NCBI GenBank assembly: GCA_922989275.2
Contig: OV277857.1
Coordinates: forward strand, 47,593,083 to 47,657,082
Direction: 5' to 3'
Length of the DNA: 64,000 nucleotides
From: Gari tellinella
Lineage: Eukaryota > Mollusca > Bivalvia > Cardiida > Psammobiidae
In this document: piece after piece, positions 25,801 to 37,800 of the stretch
How positions within the stretch are numbered: the first letter of the stretch is position 1
Layout: each line of letters opens with the position of its first letter
The notes under the pieces: generated by a model
Database searches by the model: none
Seen by the model: the letters and a program-made list of their open reading frames with translations, nothing else
Told to the model about the DNA's origin: nothing
Position numbers and translations under genes: made by a program

Positions 25801-28800
25801 TAACGGTGAATAGGAAAGCAACACTCATACAAATGTCAAGCGCAGTATTTAACCAGATCAGACGTCCATGTTATCAGAGTCTGATCTGGATCCAAACTGT
25901 GAGCAAATAAAATTGAAATCCTATGGTGATATTTTCTATATTAATATTTCAGTTTTTTTACTTTTAACCAACAAAGCTATATAGGTCTTATCTATGATCC
26001 ATGGGATATGATTATGTCCGTGTTTTACTAGTGGGTAATAAAACTGCGGGTGTCTTACGCAATCTACCCCCTGCTCGAAGGATAAACCAATCAACCGGAA
26101 ATATTGCACATCTGTTAGTAATTAAATGACCTACACGCACAATGATGTAACTTTTGTCACCGAGCCAACATTGACCTGAATTAATGAAAATTATGGCTAC
26201 CGCTTTATTGATGAGAAAAGATTTTGAACCGAATGTGTACTTTACAAAAAACATTTTTGGAGTAAGTCAGAAATACCGAACTAAAAGACATTATTTTAAG
26301 TGTACATTTCGGAGATGTTGAATAAAGAACTAGATCTACGACAATATCGGGGAAATTGATTATTTTTAACAATTTCGGTCAGTCGTTTTCATTTCATCGT
26401 ATAGGAAAAAGGATGGAGGCGGCGAGATCATTGTTTTGTAGATGATCAATTTAATCAAAACTCTTATTATACCAGCCGACATAAAATTACTTTTATTCTT
26501 AGCATTATTGTCTCTAACCGAAGAAACAGAAGTTTCGGTGTCTAAAGCGAAGTTAATTTCGAAAGAAATGATATATTACTAGTGATTGTGTCACTATATA
26601 TGTACTAACTGATTCACTCTCCGATTGTTTAAAGTGCAGCGTATTAATGGCGGCTAGGTCACGTGACTCATAATGGCGGCCGTCTAATTATCGAAAATAG
26701 AATCGTCTATTGGGTTAAGGCACATTCTGCTTTACATTCAGCCTGCTAATTATAGCTATTATCTACTAGAATAAAGAAAATATTGCTTATGATACATATT
26801 TATTACTGTATTGAATGGAACTAATTTCTTCAGTGACAAAATTAATTAAAGTTGAAAAAGGCATACTTGTGGAATAATGGGTTAAGCAACAATAAAGTAA
26901 ACCCTTGCACAGACTTGGATACAGCTGGTTTCTTATTGACAAAGCTGATGCAAAAAAGCTCTAATAGGAGCTTTCTGCGTTATTTCCGTCCTACATTAAA
27001 TGGTCACCAGTCACTATTGATTACACTGATTCTGAAATGATTGGCATTAGTTGAACATAAATGTACGACAGTAATTGCAGTTAAAACAGGAAATCCAGTT
27101 TGACATCATACAATGTGAGGCACCATAACTGTAACTGAAATAAAGATGGAGTATAGTGTCATGGTTGTGATCAGATCTAATGTTATCTTGTTTACAGGGA
27201 TCATCCAGGTCAGTGAATATGATGGAGTGGGACAAGATTTGGTCAGTGAATAAAAAGGTATGGACACAAGAGTAAAGAGAGTTGTAGGGCTCCAGATAAG
27301 AGGGAGTAAACAGAAAAAATCCAATATTTTCTCACTTATTTCAGCACGAAATCCTATGGTGTTACTACTTATTAGAATCGTCTCGAAGAGACGATTCTAA
27401 TGAGTAGTGACACCATAGGGTTTAACGCAAAAATAAAAATTTTAGTTTTTGAAATACTCCCCTTATCTGGAGCTCTGCAGTTGTGGTTGTTATGTATTTA
27501 GTCTACTCCTCATGACAGAGGTTTGTAAAGTCTAGGATATATACGGTCCAACTTGTATTAACCTTTTTCTCCATAGCTTTGTAATATAGGTAGATGCTTA
27601 AAGTAGATGGCAAATAAAGCAGTTCTGCTTTACTCTCAGCCTATTTTAAGCATCTACCTATAAATATGCAAACATTTTTCCAGAGTCTATTTCACAAATG
27701 AATGGAGCATGTAAATGCATTTTATCCAAGGAATAAGTACTGGTGTCAACAGGCATTTCTAATGCAGGGTTACAGATTAGACCCGTATTGGGGTAATTAC
27801 CCAATTAGAATTGTGGAAAAAGCAATTGTTTTTCTCAACAAGGAGTAACAAAAAGCAAAGAATTGTAGAAAAAAGTAAAGAAAGTTTGGAAACCAAACCA
27901 GAATATGAATAATACCCAATTACTTAAACTCCCAATGCCCAATAAAAATGCAAAAAACTCAATTCTATAAAATATCAAGGAGTAAATACCTTACTGCATC
28001 AAAACCTTATCTGTAACCCTGTATAGGATTAGGATTGTATTGTGTGTAAGTCTAAGATTATTATCCCCCGCTGAATCATGTCCTTCAGATGATCTTTTAT
28101 AAACTGAGGTCCGATGGGGCATCCAAAATAACCAGAGAATTCTTGTCGCTATTAAGAGCAGGGCATCACACTCTGGTTTTCTGCATCTGTATATTTATGC
28201 AGTGTCTGATTAGAATCCAAAGTATTTGCAAATAACCATTATGTAATCATTGTACTCTATTGCCCCATTACCCCATATCCCATTTCTAGTATTGCAGATA
28301 CAGTCAAACCTGGATTAAGCGACCACCCTGGGGACCTGACAAAAGTGGTCTCTTAATACAGGTGGTTTCTTAATCCAGGAGGGAATTTCGACTGACCAAA
28401 AACTAGGTAAATTTCACCAGTACGCCCCATTTTGGGCCGTATCTGTTATAGAGTTGTGTTTGTTAAACATATATTTGTTGGACATTAAAATTAAGACTCC
28501 TTGAGTTTGTTAATTTATTTACACTGATTTACTAAAACCTGATGAATATATATTAAAAATAGATAAAAGTAGACCACGCAAACTATCCCAATGACAAATA
28601 AATGTCACTTATTCAACGTATTTTTGACAGACCCAAACGTACACATTCATGTACAGTATAACCTCCGTTATCCGACACCCCATGGTTCCATGTTTGTAAG
28701 TCGGTTTAGAGAGGTTGTCGGTTAACGGAATTAGGCCTAAGTTCACAAGTTTACACACCAAAAGACTGCAGCATATTCTTGTCAGGTTTTTCCAGTTTAA

Positions 28801-31800
28801 AATAGGAGTCCCCGGCTCCGGTTCTACACGGTTTTTCCATTGTTCTTTCTGCAGTTGGAATAAACGTGTATTGTAAGTTAAACACGCATACATGTAGATA
28901 TAAAAGGATCGACTAAAACACCGGCACATTCGTATTTATATTTTATATACAAGTACATGTACAGTCTTCTCTCGTTATGTCGAACTAGCGGGAAATTAAA
29001 AACAACTTCAAAACGCGGGAATGTTTTTATTTTCTCTCAATATAACTTGAGCATAGATTTTTACGCCTGCGATTATTACTATAGACTTGACCTATGCGCA
29101 AGGTTCATCAGATATATATTTCGTACTTCTAATGTTGACAACTTGACGGTGAGGACGATTGGCAGATACCTGTCCAATTTGAACACGAAATAATGGTTAG
29201 CTTTGGTTGGAAAGGATGGATGAGTTGGTCTTTTCGGCACTGTGACCCTGAATGGGTTGCTTACACGTGTTGGCTGAAGTTATCTTATTAACCCTCACAC
29301 TATTATTCACTCATTGCTTAAACAATTCATTTTGTCTTATACGGTCATCCGAGCAATATGTGTCATTATCACCTGCGCGTGTTAAGTAGGTCAATGATCA
29401 AAGGTCAGCATACCGTCTGATAACGGGGTGTGAAAAACCGCTAATTTGCCTTTTTTGGTCCGTCAAGGTATGTCGGATAACGGTTAACAGAGGACCCGAT
29501 CAAGAGAGAGTTAGGTTACATAAAATATATAGGGAAATTGCCGGGACCAAACAGCAGGGTTGGATAACAGAGGTTTCCGGTCAAGAGAGGTGTCGATCGA
29601 CAGAGGTTTAGGTTATACTGTATCTTGGTTGGCGTTTCTACCGTGCTCGAATTTTCCCGGTCATGGCTGTAGAGCTTTTTCGATTTTTCAAGCAGTTCGC
29701 CGTAAGCCTGATAAGTGCTTAAAATCCGAAAATATTAAGTTCTAACACATGCAAGTTACACTAGGCACGGCACGATCATTGTTAACTGCCTAATTAAAGC
29801 ATAACAGATCAACTTCTGGTTTACTATGCACGAAAACTGCAGGTTACCCAATCGAGGGTTAGATACCACTTTCTATAAATATTAATTAGATTTTCATTTT
29901 ACGATGTGTGATTGGCTGTAAGTGTTGTTTGCTGATTAGCATAACTGAATATTGATAGCTTCATGCCAAGCCTTTTACTTGGACTAATTCTACTGAGCCG
30001 ATAATTGCCAAGAGGTGGCTACTGAACAAAAATTACGCTTATTAGGTATTTGCGTGCGATATTTGAATATCGAACAGAATCTGGGCAGGATGAGACACAG
30101 ATTTCCTGGGCGTGACGCTAAAACCGATACTTACAATTTTTATTCCAATAAAGATTTAAAACATCGGAGCACTTTGGAAAATAACTCGGATGAGAAAATC
30201 AGCGGACAACATTCTTGAATCATGTTAAGGGTTAGCTCACTGGTATGATCAAACACTGCTTTGTCTAATCGACGTTTCAGAACATGCGATAGAGTGAAGT
30301 TTGAACAACAATTTGTAGGTCTGACAATTAAAAGGCCAGTCTTGGCACAGGTGGCCGTTAAAGTTTGACCGTGGGCTAAAAAGCAGCGGTCGCAGGCCGC
30401 GTTAGAGAGGGGGTCGTTTAAAACAGGTGAAATATATAGGAAAACTTGTCAGGCAGTCTCTAACATGGTCGCTTAGACAAGGTGGTTGCCTATTAGAGGT
30501 GGTCGTTAGAGCAGGTTTTACTGTAGGTGAACACGAAAAGCATCCTGCTTTACTTTCAGCCTACTTTAATCTTCCATATGGTAGGATCTAGAATATATTT
30601 CTTATGGTCCATGTTCACGACTATAAAGAGTACTATTTTCTTCAGCGGAGGAATAGATTAAATGTGTAAAAGGCTATTTGTTGGGTAGTGGGTTATGTCA
30701 GTGATGGGGTTAATCTCTTGTGGTGTTTTTTTTCAGGTTATAGATCCTGTAGTACCACGGTACACTGCCATAGAGAAAGACGCTGCAGTAGTGGTCAATG
30801 TGAAAGGAGCAACTGAGGGAGCCAAGGAAGTGGCCAAACATCCCAAGGTAATACAGTCGAAGCCACGTTTTAACTTTGAAATACGGATATGTTCCACTTA
30901 AGTGAGGTCTACTTAGGGATATTCAGCTTATGAAATACTGGTACTGTCGATTTAAGCGAGATTGAGTTTCGACTGTACCATCTACAGTGCTACCATTTCC
31001 CTATTGGAGACAAAAAAGTGTTGTTGGTAGGGAGTTTTAAATAGGAAGGGAACATTAATATTCTCAGAGTGCTGAGCATGACTTGGCTTAGATTTGGCTT
31101 AACGCGGCATCTGATCTGGGTTCAAACTGTTGTCTGTTTGTCACTCGTCTTTATATTCTTGTGTTTCTGTCACAATGTCAAATATATTAGGACAATAATA
31201 AGCAGAAGATATTGCAGCATTGAAAGAGTTAGACATGCTTGCATTGTGTTGGGAACATTGGCACTGATGTTGTAAAGGGAATCGTTGTTCAAAAGTTCAT
31301 TGTTCTTTAGCATCTTTGGCAATATTCCAAAGTTACAGAAAACTGATATTGTGAGGAAAAAATTTGCTTAATTCAGAGCTAAAGTATAGCTAAAAAACCA
31401 GTTAGAGAGAATAGGGGTCTTTAAAGTCAGGTAGCTTCAAGATGACTCTTTGTCTTGCATTTAGCAATCATATACCTATGCTGATTTACTGAATTACGTT
31501 GTTATCATTGTTTAATTATATTTGGTTGCAGAATGAGTCAGTTGGCACAAAGGTTGTACATTACTCTGGCAAGCTGTATATAGAGGGAGCTGATGCTGAG
31601 GTTCTTTCAGAGGGCGAGATTGTCACCTTCATTAACTGGGGCAACTTGAGAATTGTCAAAATTAATAGGTCAGTTTTACATGCTCTGTATAAATTGATTT
31701 AAACATGATTGTATCCTTTAATCCAACAACCCCTCGAACTTCAAATCGACAGTTCCACTTTTCAATTAAGTCAAGCCCATTTTGTCTAACTATTAGCATT

Positions 31801-34800
31801 TGCTTTAGCTCTTTAACTGACGTAAACTCGTCAGTTGTAAAAGTGATGTTATAAGTTGACACCAACTAGATTTCTCTTAACCCTTTCCCCCATAGAAGCG
31901 CCTTTTAGCGCTTTAAGTTTATTCCTTCACTGAAGAAAATAGTTCCAATTTATACATTCATAGATATGTATCATGCAAAATATTTTCTATATTCTAGCAG
32001 ATAAAAGCTTAAAGCAGGCTGAAAGTAAAGCAGAATGCGCTTGAGGCGCATTCTGCTTTACTTTCAACCTGCTTTAAGTCGACACCTATTTTCAATACTA
32101 GAAATAGGCTATGTGGGAAAGGGTTAAGAGGGTTTCTATTGTATTATCATCATTTGAAGGTTTGTCCATACTAAACATTTTTGTTATGATTATTTCAGAA
32201 CTGGTGGGATAATAACATCTCTGGATGCTGAGCTTAATCTTGAGAACACGGTAAGTTCACAGCAGTTTATGCCTTTAATCAAAGATTGTCTCCCTAACAT
32301 TAGTTAACCATTTACTCCATAGATAAGCGTTTTAACTCATTTAATTCATTCCTCCAATGAAGAAAATAGTTCAAGAGTCATACATATGAACAGACCCATA
32401 TGAAAAAATTCTTTATCCTAGTAGATGGTAGCTTAAAGAAGACTGGAAGTAAAGCAGAATGCCCCTTATGGTATATTCTGCTTTACTTTGGATCTACTTA
32501 AAACTTATCATCTGCCTTCAGAACTAGAAACTGGCTATGGAGTATAGGGTTAATCTTTATTGGCTTCTGCAGTGCCCGAGATACGGTAAGTGTATCAAAA
32601 AGCAACATTTGCACATCCTGACCATCGCACCAAACCCTATGGTCTGACTCATATTCATTAGAATATTCATCTCTTTTAGACGTTTCTAATGAGTAGCCAC
32701 AAGATAGGATTGGGTGGAGACAAAAGGGGAAAAACTCTTGGACTTTCCGCATTAAAGGCATACGAAATGCAATGCAATTAAATGTAGAAAATTTCAGGTT
32801 TTTACAACAAATTCGAACTATTTATTTTAATCTGAGTGGCAAACAGTTTTGAGTCTGATCAGATGCCGGGTTACTGGCATCTGATCTGGCTCCAAATTGT
32901 TTGCATTGAAAATAATAGCTCAAGCATAAACCTGTTTACTGGGAAATAATAACGTCTTCTCAACGGGTCCGTCTAAAGACCCCAAACCTCCCCAAACATC
33001 CACAAACCACTCCAAACCTCTCTAAACCTGCCTAAAGCACTTAAAAACAATTCAAACCACTTAAATTCCTTAATATCTCATCAAAAAGAGCTTATAAATG
33101 ACAAATTTAAGCTAAAACAATGAAAAAATGTTAATTTAAAATTAAATATTCGATGTTCTTCTTTTCAAGGGGAACAACTCGAACAAAACTTAAGATCACT
33201 TTACACAGTTACCTCTAAATATTAAATCACTATCCTAATAGCCTTTTGCTGGTTTTGAAGACAAGTATTCTCTTAAAGCAGGTTGAAAGTAAAGCAGAAT
33301 GCACCTTAAGGCGCATTCTGCTTTACTTTCAGCCTGCTTTAAGCTACAATCTGCTAGAATTATAAAAACTTGCTTTTAAAAGTGGTTTTGGGAGGTTTGG
33401 ATAAGTTTGGGGAGGTTTGGGTCTTTAGACGGACCGCTTCTCAACTGTACCCTTGCTTCTGTATTTCACAGGACTACAAGAAGACCCAGAAGATAACGTG
33501 GTTAGGGGAGACCAGCAAGGCGTCCTTCACACCAGCTGTGTGCGTACACTATGACCACATCATCAGTAAAGCCATTCTAGGCAAGGAGGAGGACTTCAAG
33601 GACTATGTTAACAAAGATTCCAAGGTTTGTTGTGGCCTATATTTGACTTTGGTTAAAAAAGAGTATACATAAGCCTATTATCTCAATACCCCATAGTCAA
33701 TTTTTAGCATTTCAGATATGTGATCACGTAACATGGCATCTGATCTAGATTCAAACTGTTTGTCACTCATCTTTGGGTTTTTTCTGTCAAAATGTGTAAT
33801 ACTTATTTTTGAGAAAAAATACCAACAAACCAATATTGCAGCAGTAAAAGCATTGGACATAAATGTCTTGTTTGAGGGAACAACTGCAAGCATTGTTGTA
33901 TGGAAAGAATCCTAGTTTGGAGGACCATCGAAGGGAGGGAGTACTGTATATTCTTAAATCAGTTTGATATAGGTGTTTTGTAAAGACGGTAATGGGGGTA
34001 GTACAAATCAAATTACTCTAAAATTATTTGATTTCATTTTACCTGCAGAAGACGTATATGATGTATGGAGATCCATACTTGGCCAGTCTAAAGAAAGGGG
34101 AGATAATCCAGCTACAGAGGAGAGGTTACTACATCTGTGACCAGCCATACGAGCCTATCAGGTATGTAACCCTTTGCCCAACCACCATCAGAGCAAATCA
34201 CCTACATGTATATCAAACAGATATTGGACACAGATTACTTTTGTTGCTGAAAGCAAGATGAAAATAAAGCAGAAAGCTCCTGTAGGAACTTTCTGCTTTA
34301 CTTTCATCTTTCTCTAAGCTATCACTTTGTTTTTCTTCTTGCTTTAAGCTATTACATGTACCTGGATTTAAAACATCCAGTGAATCCTTCTTTGATTATC
34401 TTTATCAATGCAGGGTAAAGGTGTACTGTGAAATTTATGCCTCAGAAAGGATAAAGGCTTCTTGTGGCACTTATGCAGTGAACATGGTTAAATTGCCCCT
34501 TGAGTAGCTGTTTATTACATACATTAAAGTCCTGTTCGTATTATTACCACTTGTAAGAAATGCTCTACCACTCTTCCGCCAAGCACAGTGTTAACACTTA
34601 TTGGATACTGCAAGCTCTACTTATTCAAACATATTTTGTTTGTTAGGCACGTGGCTTGCTTAAGCAGGATGAAAGTAAAACGGAAAGCTTCTTAAGATTG
34701 AATTAAAGTTGAATTTGCAGGAGTTATTGCTGAACTTGTAACCTGGATTAATCAGTAATCTGTCAGTTAAGATGGTCATAAGAGGCTACCATAGATATGT

Positions 34801-37800
34801 GTCACTGTAGTTAAGCTGTTCAGCTTTTTCTCCTGGTTTCTTTCAGTCGTTATACAGGAAAGGCAAGTCCCTGTATACTGTTGCTGGTTCCAGATGGACA
34901 CACCAAAGAGATGCCGACATCTGGCTCCAAAAACAAGGAGGAACCAAGCAAGAAAGAGGTAGGCTAGGGTCCAAGGTTTTAAAGCATTTGAGTTGAGTCT
35001 GAGATCGTTCTCAGGCATTTGATTGGTCAGATTTGAGCAAAAGCTCAAATCTAACCAATCAAATCCCTGAGAACGATCTCAGACTTCGCTCAAATGCTTT
35101 ATAACCTTGGGGCCAGATCATAGAATTTTATTGAGTTTTTCTTCACAGTCATCATAAATTCAATCAATTGAAGACTCATTGATAAGGTCAAGTATGGTTG
35201 CATCTTAACCTTTTACTCTATCCCCAGAAACCTTCCTACCTTGTGGTAGTTTGGGACTTTTAAAATTATAATAGAGAATGTTGCTGTTTATTTTACCGAG
35301 ATGATCCCCTCTGCCAAGAACTGAAAGAAAGGCATGTCAGTGGTTCTGATCCCATGCACTGCTTCGCAATGAATGAGATTAGCCAAAATTATCCTCCTTA
35401 AATAATCAACTCATCTCATCATCTCTCATCATTAAGGTGCTGTACTCTCAGCGGACTTTAACCCATTATGCCATAGCCTGTTTCTAGAATTCTAAAACAG
35501 ATTGATTATAAAGCAGAAGGTGCCTGAAGGTGCTTTCTGTTTTACACTCAGCCTGCTTTAAGCCACTATCTGCTAGAATATATAAATATTTCTTATGGTG
35601 CATATTCATGACTTGTGGACTATTTTATGTGAATAATGGTTATGAAAGAGGCTAAAACAGCTCAAAGACTGTCTATTCATTTTCCTTTCCTTTTTAATTG
35701 TTTTTATATAGATTTAATTGTAATTAAATAACAGATTTGACGTGTTGGTAAAAGTTTTGTTTATATTTTGCTTGGGTTACCATGGTCTATAAAAATCATT
35801 TAATTTACAGAAGGCCCAGAGCAAGAAAGGAAAGGCAGCTGAGAAGTCTCCTCAGGAGGAGCTGCCTCCCAGCTCACCAGGCACTGTAGATGTGGCCCAG
35901 CTTGATGCAAAGATTGCAGAGCAGGGAAACAAAGTCAGAGACCTTAAATCCTCAAAAGCTCAAAAGGTATGCTGATGGAACTCATGTTAATTTTGTTTTG
36001 CCACAAATTTAAAGATATGGGACCCGTCTTACAAAAGTCATACCACAAAAATGATTGTAAGTAAAAACTGTAAATTACATCTAATTTCTTATTTCTCCAT
36101 CTAATCCTGTCTTGTGACATCTCTTTGGAATCGTCTTGAAGAGACGATTCCAAAGAGCTGTCACAAGACAGGATTAGATGCAGAAATAAATGTTAATTAA
36201 GACTTTTAGAATCTGACTTACAACAATATTTGTTGTATGATGTTTCATAAGATGGTTCCTCAAAAAGTGAAAATTCAACACATTTTTGAATGTACAGCGC
36301 TCCCTCTCTACAACAACATCCAGTGGGAGACACAGATTGTGTGCGTTGTTCGGAGGGAGTCGTTATAGAGAGGGAAATTGGTTAACATTTGCAAACAGCT
36401 TGAATCCAGATCAGACGCCGCGTAACGCGGCGTCTGATCTGGATTCAAGCTGTTTGTCACTCGTCATTATATTTATTATATCAACATGTCCACTTACATG
36501 TAAATTTGAGAAAAATAGCAGACGACAAATTTAAGTAGACCACATTGCAGCCATGGAAAGGTTGGATATAAATGTTTGTTTGGGGAACTGTGGCAAGGGT
36601 TGGTGTAAGGAGGGAATCGTTGTTGGGAGGGCCGTTGTAGAGAGGGAGCACTGTAATTCATTTTTGTCTTGCACAAAACAAGAGCGAAATTAAGATTAAA
36701 GTACAGTGCTCCCTCTCTACAATGACATCCAATGGGAGTAGAAACAGATTGTGTGTGTTGTTAGGAGGAGGGAATATTAAGACCATGCTTTTACATTTGC
36801 AAACAGCTTGAATTCAGATCAGACACCGCGTAACACGGCGTCTGATCTGGATTCAAGCTGTTTGTCACTCGTCTTTATACTTATAATATTCTATCAAAAT
36901 ATCCACTTATATGTATTTTTTAGAAAAACCAGCAGACAATATTGCAGCAGTGCAAGCCTTAGAGATAACTGTCCTGTTTCGGGAACTGTGGCAAGGACCG
37001 TTTTAAGGAGGGAGTCGTTGTTGGGAGGACCGTTGTAGAGAGAGAACGCTGTAGCTCTCTCCATTGGCATCAGCAGTGGCGTCCAAACTGCAATGTCTAG
37101 TTTTCTTGTCAAAGGCACAAGGTTATAAAGTGCAGATGAGTATGAGATCATTCTCAAGCTTTTGATAAGGAGGAATTTATAGGGGTAAAAAGGCATATTT
37201 ATGAGTAATTGTGTGAAATTCTTGTCCTGTATTACAGGCTGAAATTGATGTTGCAGTGAAGAGTCTGCTAGCCTTGAAGGCCGAATACAAGACTGCTACA
37301 GGAAAAGACTGGAAACCAGGTCAACAGCCTGTTGCCAAGGCAACCAGTACGCCAGCATCAGGAGGTGGAGGTCAGTCAGATGAACTGAATGAGAAGGTTG
37401 TTGCCCAGGGCAACCTAGTGAGAGACATTAAGGCTAAAAAAGCACCCAAGGTAAGATAAGATTAAGATGCAATGTTGATGCTATTTAATATTTGAAATAG
37501 TTACTTTCTTAGTTCTTCACCAAACCCATTGTTGTGACAATTATAACCCATTCCCCCATAAATACGCCTATTTACACCTTTGATTTATTCCCTTACTGGA
37601 AAACATAGTTCCACTTTAATATATAGTTTCTATATACTGGCAGATGGTAGCTTAAAGCAGGCTGGAAGTAAAGCAGAATGGTATTTAAAGATTCTGCTTT
37701 GCTTTCAACCTGCTTTTAATAGTGACCTCTCTTCAAAACTAGAAACAGGCTATTGGGTAACGTTAAGGAGTGGTCACAACATTGTGTTTGTTGGAGACGT

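Larger units (their letters stand above)
24233..26711. mobile_element. Putative 2.5-kb TIR element of intron 8
   Basis: ATAGACGATTCTATTT (24233-24248) is inverted at 26695-26711. Further in, CCGCCATTAATACGCTGC (near 24304) is inverted as GCAGCGTATTAATGGCGG (near 26637). These suggest degenerate TIRs of roughly 90 bp. Inside are TTAA-1/TTAA-2 fragments and hairpins but no transposase frame. I see no clear target duplication. Confidence 0.5.
28262..30696 (+). mobile_element. TTAA-1 MITE split by a 2.2-kb TA-flanked element
   Basis: The left end CCCATTACCCCATATCCC is followed by CTAGTATTGCAGATA, where it is interrupted. It resumes at 30524 with TAGGTGAACACGAAAAGC, a hairpin half, and the usual right part ending TTGGGTAGTGGGTTA. 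Joined, the text matches other TTAA-1 copies, apart from one duplicated TA. Confidence 0.8.

Noticed and set aside
30015..30218. 67-codon frame in the 2.2-kb TA-flanked element
   Set aside because: No helix-turn-helix or DDE motif that I can recognise; too short to claim as transposase.
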